Source: Burkholderiales bacterium
GTDB taxonomy: Bacteria > Pseudomonadota > Gammaproteobacteria > Burkholderiales > Nitrosomonadaceae
NCBI GenBank assembly: GCA_024235795.1
Contig: JACKLR010000003.1
Location: 682,001-746,000, forward strand
DNA length: 64,000 nt
Reading direction: 5' to 3'
Shown here: piece after piece, positions 36,032 through 44,772 of the stretch
Position numbering within the stretch: position 1 is the first letter of the stretch
How the letters are laid out: the number at the start of each line of letters is the position of its first letter
Translations under genes and position numbers: made by a program
Notes under the pieces: model-generated
What the model was told of the DNA's origin: nothing
The model's input: the letters and a program-made list of their open reading frames with translations, nothing else
Databases searched by the model: none

Positions 36032-37310
36032 CACTGCTGTCCCGCTAACTGACAAATGAAGAGGCCCGATTCAACCAAAATTGTTACAATAGGATTTACG
36101 ATAACTTATTGAATAAGATTGGAGAATCAGGCCATGGCACATTGTAATACAATCCTTTCCCAAATTCTAAAATTTGTTTCGAGACATGAATTTGAGTCTT
36201 TGGCAAACCACCATCATGCGGGGCGATCTTTTCGTACCGCTACCCGTTGGTCCCAGTTTGTAGTCATGGTGATGGCACAGTTATCTGGCCGTATCAGTTT
36301 GCGTGATATCGTAGGGAACGTGAATGCGCAAGCACACCGTCTGTATCATCTTGGCAGCGCAAAGCTAACACGCTCGAACCTTGCGCGCATGAATGAAAAC
36401 AAGCCCTATAGCTTGTATGAGGCGTTGTTTGGAAAGTTGTTGCGCCATTGTCAACATCTAACGCCAGGCCATCGATTCCGCTTCAAGAACACGCTTTATT
36501 CACTGGATGCATCGACCATTGATTTGTGCCTGTCTGTTTTTCCTTGGGCTGATTTTCGAGCTACGAAAGGGGCTATCAAATTGCATGTCGGCCTCAATCA
36601 CAGCGGTTATTTGCCTGAATTTACCGTAATCACAGAAGGAAAAACGACTGATATTGAAGTTGGGCGCACACTGGCATTTCCAACTGGCAGTATCGTGGCA
36701 ATGGATAGAGGCTACATGGATTACGCTTGGTTTAACCAGTTGACAAACAAAGGCATATATTTTGTTACCCGCCTTAAATCAAATGCCCGCTATAAAGTGA
36801 TTGAGCACCACGCTGTACAGAAAAACAAAGGAATAATCAGCGATCAGACGATAATGTTTACCGCTAATAATGCCGTGAAAAAATGTCCGATTCCATTACG
36901 CCGCATCGTCTATCGAGATATCGATACCGGCAAGCAATATATTTTTCTGACGAATCATTTCAAACTGGCGGCCAAAACCATTGCCGATGTCTATAAGGCG
37001 CGCTGGCAGGTGGAGCTTTTCTTCAAATGGATCAAACAGAACCTTAAAATCAAATCGTTTGTCGGAACCAGCAAAAATGCAGTTATGACTCAAATCTGGA
37101 TCGCATTATGTGTCTATTTGCTGATCGCGTTTATCAAATTTCAGTCAAAGATTCATATCAGTATGCAACAAATACTACGATTGTTGCAGCTCAATCTTTT
37201 TGAAAAACGTGATCTCATGGCTCTTTTGCGAGGCGATCCTCCTGATAGCCGCTTCAAATATGATAACCAACCAACTTTGTTTTGATTGGAAAGTTAACGG
37301 GACAGCAGTG
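36032..37310 (+). mobile_element. IS4-like (DUF4372-type) insertion sequence, copy 1
   Basis: 1279 bp with terminal inverted repeats CACTGCTGTCCCG(C/T)TAACT. Flanked by a perfect 9-bp target duplication ATTCAAATT (36023-36031 and 37311-37319). The transposase it encodes is identical over its full length to that of the copy at 57508-58786. That points to recent transposition. Confidence 0.95.
36134..37285 (+). CDS. IS4-family transposase, copy 1
   Basis: Transposase of 383 residues from the ATG at 36134, which has GGAG nine bases upstream (an upstream TTG is less likely). The N-terminal DUF4372-like domain contains HHHAGRSFRTATRWSQF. The DDE catalytic set is Asp in YSLDASTIDL, Asp in AMDRGYMDYAW, and Glu in RWQVELFFKWIKQNLKIK. 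It is intact and identical in sequence to the copy at 57533-58684. Confidence 0.95.
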   Translation: MAHCNTILSQILKFVSRHEFESLANHHHAGRSFRTATRWSQFVVMVMAQLSGRISLRDIVGNVNAQAHRLYHLGSAKLTRSNLARMNENKPYSLYEALFGKLLRHCQHLTPGHRFRFKNTLYSLDASTIDLCLSVFPWADFRATKGAIKLHVGLNHSGYLPEFTVITEGKTTDIEVGRTLAFPTGSIVAMDRGYMDYAWFNQLTNKGIYFVTRLKSNARYKVIEHHAVQKNKGIISDQTIMFTANNAVKKCPIPLRRIVYRDIDTGKQYIFLTNHFKLAAKTIADVYKARWQVELFFKWIKQNLKIKSFVGTSKNAVMTQIWIALCVYLLIAFIKFQSKIHISMQQILRLLQLNLFEKRDLMALLRGDPPDSRFKYDNQPTLF

Positions 37311-37322
37311 ATTCAAATTACT

Positions 37323-37679
37323 TTATTCTTTTTTGTTCGCATCATCACATATGCTTGATAATTGCTTCAGCAATTCTGGCAATGCTGTTTGTACCGTATC
37401 CCACACAATGTCCAGATTGATTTCAAAGTAACCATGCGCAATGCGGTTGCGCATGCCGCGCATACTTCGCCAAGGTATTTGCTGATGTGACTCAACAAAT
37501 TTAGTGTAACTATCCATTATCTTTGTCGCGGCTTCGCCAATGATAACAAGACTCATAATGACTGCTTGCTGTGTTCGCCTGTCAGCAAGGAAATCTTCTT
37601 TTTCCAAGCCTTCAACAAAACTACATGCATCAGTAGTAGCCTGTTTTATATGGTTAAGGTAATCAGAAAGTCGATTCAT
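37323..37679 (-). CDS. hepT: HepT-like HEPN ribonuclease toxin (DUF86)
   Basis: The 118-residue all-helical protein has the HEPN RNase motif R-x4-H as MRNRIAHGYFEI, with the Tyr that MntA-type antitoxins adenylylate. HepT cleaves RNA when freed. It follows the nucleotidyltransferase gene by 2 bp, and the pair forms a HEPN/MNT toxin-antitoxin module. It sits just beside the IS4-like element, and the gene appears complete. Confidence 0.9.
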   Translation of the reverse strand: MNRLSDYLNHIKQATTDACSFVEGLEKEDFLADRRTQQAVIMSLVIIGEAATKIMDSYTKFVESHQQIPWRSMRGMRNRIAHGYFEINLDIVWDTVQTALPELLKQLSSICDDANKKE

Positions 37680-37681
37680 TA

Positions 37682-37972
37682 TTACACAGGTTGCGCTTCG
37701 CTCACCACTTGATCACGGAATTTCTGTGGTAGATCACCAGGTGTTAGCAAATCAACATTAACACCCAACAGCTCTTCCAACTCGACCTGCAACTCACCAA
37801 GATCAAACAGCGTTGCGCCTGGAAGAGCATCCACCAATAAGTCCAGATCACTATCGTCTTTATCTGTTCCATGGAGTACTGACCCAAACACACGTAGATT
37901 TGTCGCACGAAAACGACTCACTATTTTACGAGCAGCATTTCGGTTTAGATTGAGTGCAATTGATGGTCGCAT
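37682..37972 (-). CDS. mntA: MntA-like nucleotidyltransferase antitoxin
   Basis: A minimal nucleotidyltransferase of 96 residues with the GSxxxG...SDxDLxV motif as FGSVLHGTDKDDSDLDLLVD, where the two Asp of DLD bind metal. MntA antitoxins neutralise HepT by adding AMP units to the toxin Tyr. It is upstream of and almost touching hepT on the minus strand. It appears intact. Confidence 0.9.
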   Translation of the reverse strand: MRPSIALNLNRNAARKIVSRFRATNLRVFGSVLHGTDKDDSDLDLLVDALPGATLFDLGELQVELEELLGVNVDLLTPGDLPQKFRDQVVSEAQPV

Positions 37973-38257
37973 AGGTACGTAAATTGCTCAGGCATACTGA
38001 ATTAAAAGTGAAATGAGAATAGCAAGCTCTGTTACAAAAATCAAAAAATAATAGTAGATTTGTATTACTATCTCAATGATTTTTAATCAACTTGCAACGA
38101 TTAGAAACGCATTGAAAGACTTGCAGGACTTCCTCATAAAGTAAAAAGGCAGGTAGGTTTCGATCTTGACATGGTGCAAAACGGCGAAACGCCGGGTTCT
38201 GCCAAACAGCTTAAAGGTTTTCCCGGAGTTATGGAGATGATCGAGCGATATAATAAA

Positions 38258-38398
38258 GGGCACCTCTAAAAATCCATATTTAGTTACAATACTTCGTTGT
38301 TCACAAAAATTGTTTCCTTACATATCAATCATATGCTGCGTCAGCATTTTTTGTTCTCGCCTCGTCTTTTTTAAAACTCTGAATTTTTAAAGATACCC
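38258..38398 (+). repeat. 141-bp MITE-like repeat, copy B, inside the toxin gene
   Basis: Starts GGGCACCTCTAAAAATCC and ends GAATTTTTAAAGATACCC, forming imperfect terminal inverted repeats. It is flanked by a 4-bp direct repeat TAAA (38254-38257 and 38399-38402). It has no coding capacity, and the same length and core as 25148-25288 in the opposite orientation. Excision with one TAAA restores the toxin reading frame. Confidence 0.85.
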
Positions 38399-38536
38399 TA
38401 AAGACACATATCGAGCTGCTTATGTCGCAAATATGGATGAAGTTATTTATGTCTTGCATTGTTTCAAGAAGAAATCAAAGCAAGGCATCAAAATACCAAA
38501 AACTGACATTGATTTAATCAAGCAGCGTTTAAAGCC

Positions 38537-38802
38537 AGTACTCTATCAATCTGATATTGTCAGACACAGCGTTGCCGTAGTGTTATGCAACAAGGCGCAG
38601 TACGCAGGAAAGGGTGTTCCCTTTTCAAGTACTGCAACGCGGTTGCAGGACACCACGGCAACGCCCTATGGGTGAACTTGTCAGCGCCCATGGACTGCGT
38701 TGTGCCTTTTGGCAATAGAACGAACTATTTCCTGCAAGACACGCCTTGCCATGTACACTGACAAGCTCACTGAACCCGGCAATATCAGATTGATAGAGTA
38801 CT
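38537..38802. repeat. 266-bp element with perfect 23-bp terminal inverted repeats
   Basis: The outer arms 38537-38559 and 38780-38802 are exact reverse complements (AGTACTCTATCAATCTGATA... at the left). Inside, a second imperfect inverted repeat pairs 38569-38592 with 38642-38664 (GCGTTGCCGT...), and a third hairpin-like palindrome lies near 38675-38770. It has no gene. It separates the toxin's C-terminal codons from the rest, so it looks like an inserted non-autonomous element. No clear target duplication was found. Confidence 0.7.
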
Positions 38803-38834
38803 AGTCAAGGAAGAAAGCAGAAGGAAAGAAAGTC

Positions 38835-39169
38835 ATGAAAAATGAAAATGCGAATTTGACAAGAAGCAGCGGCAATGTTTTTAAAGATTTGGGGTTGGAA
38901 AACGCTGAAGAATTACAAGCAAAAAGTCTGCTTGCACAAATTATTCGAGACATCATTAAACAACGCAATTTAACACAGGCCAAGGCCGCCGAATTGCTCG
39001 GCACGCATCAAACACAAATAGCCGATTAAACAGTGGCACCGGTATTGATAGCATGTCTTTTGATCTGCTTATGAATTGGCTGACAAAGCTTGATCGTAAT
39101 GTCATCGTGACCGTAAAAAGAATACCTAAAAACCAGGCTGATTGTGGACATATTCAAGTGGCCGTTTAA
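38835..39169 (+). pseudogene. HigA-like XRE antitoxin with a frameshift
   Basis: Begins MKNENANLTRSSGNVFKDLG, with the helix-turn-helix stretch RNLTQAKAAELLGTHQTQIAD ending at an early stop near 39027. In the next frame the expected C-terminus follows at once: LNSGTGIDSMSFDLLMNWL then TKLDRNVIVTVKRIPKN, ending at 39169. A single lost base in GATTAAAC explains the break. The start overlaps the stop of the ruined toxin gene, as in functional higBA operons. Confidence 0.8.
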
Positions 39170-39310
39170 TTGCCTCTACCTCTTGACGGATTATTTGTAT
39201 ACGGCACTCACTTCATTTGATCCTGATACATCACATCTTGCAGCGGCGCATCAAATCGGCCGGTTTTTGCGCCGGTATTGACAGGGTGTTGTAATGCAAG
39301 ACCTAATGGT
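39147..39310 (-). repeat. Duplicated segment, copy B (uninterrupted), with 3' remnant of an unknown gene
   Basis: Matches 34400-34441 plus 35859-35985, but without the IS256-family element. On the minus strand it encodes the same C-terminus, GRFDAPLQDVMYQDQMK, with its stop at 39208-39210. The frame is open upstream to about 39360 (IDGNTNQVATIEFTQK) before hitting stops. It is the pre-insertion version of the target. Confidence 0.65.
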
Positions 39311-39616
39311 ACCTTCTGAGTGAATTCAATGGTGGCGACCTGGTTAGTATTACCATCTATAGCGTAAACTCATTAACAGAAAGCGGCTTTATTTTTAACG
39401 TAAGTTAAGAACATATATTATGCAGTTATACTGGACTAAAAAGAGTTAGATTAAATCCGACCTTTTAGCATTATCTTCATGAAGACAGTGTTATTGTTTA
39501 ACTATACAGTTACACTGTTCTTCTGCATCAATACATGAGCATTAATTCACAAGAATAGATAAAATTTCATACAAAGATTTACTGGTCAAAAATATTTCCA
39601 TTACACAACGAAAAGG
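39311..39616. other. A/T-rich leader of the FecR-TPR-barrel gene
   Basis: About 300 bp, including the last codons of the copy B remnant at its left edge. The remainder is A/T-rich and should carry the promoter of the next gene. No clear -35/-10 pair or operator was picked out. Confidence 0.4.
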
Positions 39617-42600
39617 ATGATTATCAAACCAGGTAACATGCCGATTCAGAAGTTGTATCGCAATCTTTCTCTACGGCTAGTATTCATAACCTTATTTTAC
39701 CTTTTTTTGCGTGATGTAAACGCAACCGAGATATGTACAACGACCGTAGCAAAAGTAGTTTCAGTCCAAGGTATTGTTGAATTGCGTCGGGAAAATAACA
39801 CTGCTTGGGAGAAGGCCCAGATGGGAATTCAGATTTGTCTCGGTGACCAGATTCGGGTACGCAAACATAGTCGAGCGGCTATACGATTAATGAATGAGAG
39901 CGTGCTTCGGCTTGACCAGAGAACGGTCATTACATTTCCTGAAGCCGAAGAAAATAAAATTCCCACATTGATGGATCTGTTAAGAGGCGCAATTCATTTC
40001 ATTACCCGAACTCCCAGACCATTTAATATACGAACACCTTATCTCAATGCAGCCACTGAAGGGACAGAATTTTTTATAGGGATTGATGAAGAAACACATA
40101 GTACGCGTATCGTACTGTATGAGGGTCGTATATCGGCGAACAATGATTATGGCAGCCTTACACTTGACGGCCAAGAGGCAGCAATAGCGCCTGCTAACCA
40201 TCCGCCACGAAAGGAAACTATGGTGCGTCCAATCGATGCCGTACAATGGGCGCTCTACTATCCTGCAATTATTGACCATTCCCGGAATAATGCTTTGCAG
40301 AATAGATCGGATAGCGATGATCAATTAAGCACTGCGGAATATTTCTTGTCAATCGGACGTGTAGATGAAGCAAATGATTTAATCAGTCAAACGCTGGCCA
40401 TAGATGCGGAAAATAGTGGTGCGATAGCATTACAGTCCATTATCGCCGTAACACAGAATAATAAGGAATTGGCGCTTGAACTGGCAATCCAAGCCGTGAC
40501 ATCCAATCCTTTATCGGCACCTGCAAGGCTCGCGTTGTCCTATGCACAACAAGCGCATTTCGAGATTAAAGAAGCCTTATTGAGTGTACAACATGCCGTC
40601 GATCTGGACTCAAATAATGCATTGCTGTGGGCGCGGCTAGCAGAATTGTATATGTCCACAGGCGAATTACGACTGGCACTTGACGCTGCACAAGAAGCTG
40701 TTGAATTGAATTCCGCCATTGCCAAAACCCAAACTGTAATGGGTTTTGCGTATTTACTCAAAATTAATACTGCAGAAGCCAAATCCATTTTTGCGAAAGC
40801 TATTCAGCTTGATCAGGCCGACCCCATGCCACGACTCGGCTTTGGACTCGTGCTTATACGCGAAGGAAAACTTGAAGCAGGACGGATTGAACTGGAAATT
40901 GCCGCGAGTCTTGATCCGGGTAATTCACTGATCCGCAGCTACCTGGGTAAGGCCTATTTTGAAGAAAACCGTTATCCACTGGCTAACAAACAATTCGGTT
41001 TGGCCAAAATGCTAGACCCTCTCGACCCAACACCTTGGTTATATGATGCCATTCAAAAGCAAACACAAAATCAGCCGGTTGAAGCGTTAAAAGATATCCA
41101 GAAATCCATTGAACTAAATGATAATCGGGCTGTGTATCGTTCTAGTTTGCTACTCGATCAGGATGAGGCAACGCGAGGCACCAGTCTGGCGCGTATCTAT
41201 GATAATCTGGGATTTGAGCGCCGCGCCATAGTGGAAACCGCCAAATCGCTAAGTATCGACCCGGCCAATCATTCGGCACATCGCTTTTTATCGGATACCT
41301 ATCTCAAGATGCCATTGCATACGGCAGCACGAGTCAGTGAATTATTGCAAGCACAACTAATGCAACCGATCAACATCAATCCTGTACAACCCCCTTTGGC
41401 AATTGACGATTTTAATATTCTGACAGAAACAGGTGTAACAACAACCGGATTTAACGAGTTCACTCCACTAATGGAGCGCAATAAATCACAGTTCATCGCT
41501 TCGGGCATTGTCGGTAGTAATAAAACCTTTGGAGACGAAATTGTTTTTTCTAAATTACACGATAAAACATCGGTCAGCTTGGGACAGTATCATTTTCAAA
41601 CGGGTGGCTTTCGTCGAAACAATGATCAAAATCATGATATCGTCAATATATTTATTCAGCATTCACTTACACCTAAGCTCAATATTCAAGCTGAATATCG
41701 AACGCGGATTAGCAAATTCGGAGATGTGCTACAGGATTTTGATGAAGCAAGAACATTCTTTAACGAAAGAGTACAGCTTAAACAAGACACGATACGCACG
41801 GGTATGAAATATGCATTATCACCCTCTCAGAATGTGATTTTTTCTGGAAGATTTGTTAACGCAGTAGATAACATAAATCGTGGCGGTCTAGCCGACGAAA
41901 TATTTTTTTCTGCTGGAAATAAAGGATTGCAAGTCGAGGCACAACATTTGTATAAAAAATCATTCTTTAATTCGGTCTTTGGAGGAGGAGTCTATTATTT
42001 TGATATAAATAGCAACTTTTTTTCAGAAACAGTTAACAGAAAAGAAGAACGGGAAAATATTTATTTTTATTCACAAGTCAACCCCAGAAAAAACCTAAGC
42101 CTGACGCTTGGTTTGAGTTATGACAACACCCGCGATTTTGACAAAAGTAAAGACAAACTTAATCCAAAATTTGGCGCTCAATGGAATTTCACAAATAACA
42201 TTCGGTTAAGAGCCGCGTGGTTTAAAGTAACTAAACCTTTTGTATTTGCCCAACAAACAATTGAACCCACACAAGTAGCCGGATTTAATCAATTTTTTGA
42301 TGATGTAGGAAACACGAGATCGCGGCGATCCGGTATCGGGTTAGATTATCATTTTTCGCAGCAGTTATATGCTGGTGCTGAAATTTCAAAACGAATACTC
42401 CAAGTTCCAATTCAGAATGATATATTCTTAACTTCAGCGGGTTTCTTCCTGCAAAAACAGAAAGAACATCTATATCGTGGGTATCTTTATTGGACACCAC
42501 ATCCTTTTTGGGCAATAAAAGGGGAATTTCAATTTGAAAAATTTGCGCGTAACCCTGAGAACGTTCTTTCTGTTGCTGATCCAATCCAGATCGAAAATAT

Positions 42601-42970
42601 TAATATACCGATCAGCATGGAATACTTTCATCCATCTGGATTCTTTTCTGGTCTAACAGGAACATTCATCAGGCAAGATTTAAAACGCTTAGAAGATATA
42701 ATAACTGTGGTCAGTGTAGAAGATGAACTTAACTCAGACATTATCCGTTCTGGAGTAGTAGATTTCTTTATATTAGACGCGGCAATCGGCTATCGCTTAC
42801 CTAAGCGCAAGGGCGTCTTAAGCCTGGAAGGAAGAAATTTGCTGGACAAACAATTTTCTTATCGAAATTTTAATTTGCAGCCTATCAACTCCACCAATCT
42901 AAACTTCTCACCAACACGCACATTTACTCCTGGAAGAACAGTTTTTGTGCGTTTAACATTGAATTTTTAA
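39617..42970 (+). CDS. FecR-domain, TPR and outer-membrane beta-barrel fusion protein
   Basis: 1117 residues. A signal-like helix covers ~15-37. A FecR-type domain (~45-200) has GDQIRVRKHSRAAIRLMNESVLRLDQ and TPYLNAATEGTEFFIGID. TPR repeats fill ~225-560, such as ALLWARLAELYMSTGELRLALDAAQEAVELN. From ~610 to the end come alternating beta-strands of an outer-membrane barrel ending FVRLTLNF, with a terminal Phe and NLLDKQFSYRNF, as in TonB-dependent receptors; no plug domain is seen. The ATG at 39617 abuts an AAAAGG; an ATG at 39638 is possible. A surface export or uptake role is inferred. Confidence 0.82.
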   Translation: MIIKPGNMPIQKLYRNLSLRLVFITLFYLFLRDVNATEICTTTVAKVVSVQGIVELRRENNTAWEKAQMGIQICLGDQIRVRKHSRAAIRLMNESVLRLDQRTVITFPEAEENKIPTLMDLLRGAIHFITRTPRPFNIRTPYLNAATEGTEFFIGIDEETHSTRIVLYEGRISANNDYGSLTLDGQEAAIAPANHPPRKETMVRPIDAVQWALYYPAIIDHSRNNALQNRSDSDDQLSTAEYFLSIGRVDEANDLISQTLAIDAENSGAIALQSIIAVTQNNKELALELAIQAVTSNPLSAPARLALSYAQQAHFEIKEALLSVQHAVDLDSNNALLWARLAELYMSTGELRLALDAAQEAVELNSAIAKTQTVMGFAYLLKINTAEAKSIFAKAIQLDQADPMPRLGFGLVLIREGKLEAGRIELEIAASLDPGNSLIRSYLGKAYFEENRYPLANKQFGLAKMLDPLDPTPWLYDAIQKQTQNQPVEALKDIQKSIELNDNRAVYRSSLLLDQDEATRGTSLARIYDNLGFERRAIVETAKSLSIDPANHSAHRFLSDTYLKMPLHTAARVSELLQAQLMQPININPVQPPLAIDDFNILTETGVTTTGFNEFTPLMERNKSQFIASGIVGSNKTFGDEIVFSKLHDKTSVSLGQYHFQTGGFRRNNDQNHDIVNIFIQHSLTPKLNIQAEYRTRISKFGDVLQDFDEARTFFNERVQLKQDTIRTGMKYALSPSQNVIFSGRFVNAVDNINRGGLADEIFFSAGNKGLQVEAQHLYKKSFFNSVFGGGVYYFDINSNFFSETVNRKEERENIYFYSQVNPRKNLSLTLGLSYDNTRDFDKSKDKLNPKFGAQWNFTNNIRLRAAWFKVTKPFVFAQQTIEPTQVAGFNQFFDDVGNTRSRRSGIGLDYHFSQQLYAGAEISKRILQVPIQNDIFLTSAGFFLQKQKEHLYRGYLYWTPHPFWAIKGEFQFEKFARNPENVLSVADPIQIENINIPISMEYFHPSGFFSGLTGTFIRQDLKRLEDIITVVSVEDELNSDIIRSGVVDFFILDAAIGYRLPKRKGVLSLEGRNLLDKQFSYRNFNLQPINSTNLNFSPTRTFTPGRTVFVRLTLNF

Positions 42971-42997
42971 GTATATTGTTTTTATAACGCTAAAATA

Positions 42998-44770
42998 TCA
43001 AGCATATAAATCGGGTAACGGTTTTTTGCTTTTGCCACCTTCTGCCCCCAACTTGTGTTTGGAAAATTCAGAAACCAGCTTCGCCAGTTCCCGCCCATCC
43101 CAGTTTTCCTGATCATCCTGATACAACACCCGATCCAGTTGTGTTAACGCAGCACTGGTAGCCGGATCATTCAGCCGCGATGAGAGTTCTTCAAGCCCCT
43201 TGGGTGGAGAATCCGGCCAGTGGCATGCCGCCCATTTGAGCAGGAAGTGGCGCGCTTGTTGGGGATTATTGTCCTTACAGGCGGTTAAAAAGTGTTTTCT
43301 GGCTTTGCGGCTGTTTTCGGATTCCTGGCTGGATATCTTTTTCCCGTCACTTACCTGAAACACGCGATGGCGCTTGTTGTTCCACCAGAGTCTCAAGGTA
43401 ATCAGCCACAAAGTGGCAAACAGCAGGCTTGCCCAGAACCAGCCGGAATGATTGAGTGCCGATGTGGTTATGGTGTTTGCAGTGCGATCCGTTAGCAACG
43501 GGTTTTTCGGTAGTCCTGGCGCAATGTGTTGTCTTCCAGTCTCATCCGATTCTGCAGTAAAATCTTCAAATGCTGCTGCCGGATTTTGCTGCTGTCCGGC
43601 AGCAGGGAGCACTTCCAAGGTGCGTTCCGGCAGTGTGGCAACCTGTTCGCTGTCAGTGACGGTATCCCACCAGCGCAATGTGAAGGCCGGCAGGGTATGT
43701 TTTCCAGGTTGGGTGGGTATGTACGCCAGACGCAGTGTTTTTTCGCCCTGGAGAGTATTCTGCAAATTTTGCGTGCTCGATTGCGCGCGGTCGGGATAGA
43801 GTTTGAATCCTTCGGGATCTGTCAGTTTCAGATCGGGCAGTTGTTCACCTGTCACGCCCAGCGCTTTAATGGTTAGGGTACGGGTAACCGGGTCGCCAAA
43901 ATTGATTTGATTGTCTTCTGGCTGCCAGGTTTCATGCAGTTCAACGGCTTCCGCAGGCAACCAGTAAATTGATTTGCTTTGACTCGGCCGTGGCCGTACA
44001 TCCAGCGTAATCGCTTCTCCGCGCAGCCGGACAGGACGGGTGTCGGAAAAAAAGCGGTCAAAAAAAGGATCGTGCCGCGACGTATTATCCGGAATTTGCG
44101 CATTCAATACCGGCGCGGGAAGCACCAATTTGCCACTGTTCTGCGGAAAAACGGCAAATTCCCGCTCAATCACGTTGTAAGACCGGCCATTGCGTTGCGC
44201 CAGATATTCACGGTCTTCTCCAAGCTTATGCACCAGCGCATTTTCGTGTTCGGGTTCGCTCAGGGTTCCCTGCGCCAGATTGACGGCAAAAAACACCCGC
44301 TGCGTGTAACGCACCATGCCCTGGACATACGGATCGGTTTTATCGACTTCCGTTTCCAGAAAAACCGGCGCGGCTGCATCGGGGTCCGTGCTGGCGGATG
44401 CATCGGCAACCTGCAGCGTCAGTTCGGGCGTATATTCGCCATTGATATTGAGTGGCGGTATGATCAACGTGCCGCTGTGTTTGGGAATCAGCGAAATCGT
44501 CCAGGTGGTGCGTGTATCCATTTTGCCATTGACAATATTGACGCGGCTGCCGCTCATGGTGCCGGTCACGTCAAAATCCTGGTTCAATGGACGGGTATCC
44601 GGCATCGCTGAAACCCGCCCTCCGGCTTCGATGGTCAGCCGCACGGTTTCGCCCTCGCTGATGCGGTCACGATCAAGCTGCGCGGTCAGTGCGGCAAAAG
44701 CAGACGGAGCAAGCATACTCAAATAACACAGCAAAACTGTAATGACCAAGATAAGGTGTTTTCTATTCAT
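42998..44770 (-). CDS. batD: BatD-like protein (oxygen-tolerance operon)
   Basis: The 590-residue protein has a signal peptide (~1-27, ending PSAFA). It has tandem Ig-like beta domains starting LTAQLDRDRISEGETVRLTIE, the BatD signature, with TVQ-like TWTISLIPKHSGTLIIPPL. A membrane helix at about 440-460 precedes a cytoplasmic tail. Bat proteins are linked to aerotolerance and envelope stress, but their chemistry is unsettled. It is the last gene of the operon, 2 bp after the BatB/C gene. Confidence 0.88.
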   Translation of the reverse strand: MNRKHLILVITVLLCYLSMLAPSAFAALTAQLDRDRISEGETVRLTIEAGGRVSAMPDTRPLNQDFDVTGTMSGSRVNIVNGKMDTRTTWTISLIPKHSGTLIIPPLNINGEYTPELTLQVADASASTDPDAAAPVFLETEVDKTDPYVQGMVRYTQRVFFAVNLAQGTLSEPEHENALVHKLGEDREYLAQRNGRSYNVIEREFAVFPQNSGKLVLPAPVLNAQIPDNTSRHDPFFDRFFSDTRPVRLRGEAITLDVRPRPSQSKSIYWLPAEAVELHETWQPEDNQINFGDPVTRTLTIKALGVTGEQLPDLKLTDPEGFKLYPDRAQSSTQNLQNTLQGEKTLRLAYIPTQPGKHTLPAFTLRWWDTVTDSEQVATLPERTLEVLPAAGQQQNPAAAFEDFTAESDETGRQHIAPGLPKNPLLTDRTANTITTSALNHSGWFWASLLFATLWLITLRLWWNNKRHRVFQVSDGKKISSQESENSRKARKHFLTACKDNNPQQARHFLLKWAACHWPDSPPKGLEELSSRLNDPATSAALTQLDRVLYQDDQENWDGRELAKLVSEFSKHKLGAEGGKSKKPLPDLYA

Positions 44771-44772
44771 TG

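Larger units (their letters stand above)
38090..38853 (+). pseudogene. HigB/Gp49-like (RelE superfamily) toxin gene, broken by two small elements
   Basis: The decayed gene reads, in pieces: LKDLQDF before ~38140, then with a one-base shift PHKVKRQVGFDLDMVQNGE and LKGFPGVMEMIERYNK up to 38257. After the 141-bp element comes DTYRAAYVANMDEVIYVLHCF and KKKSKQGIKIPKTDIDLIKQ up to ~38534. After the 266-bp element comes VKEESRRKESHEK and a stop overlapping the antitoxin start. This is the DUF891/Gp49 toxin pattern (ERYDxDTYRAxY, YVLHxFxKKS). Removing the first element restores the frame exactly. The gene cannot make a full toxin. Confidence 0.75.
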
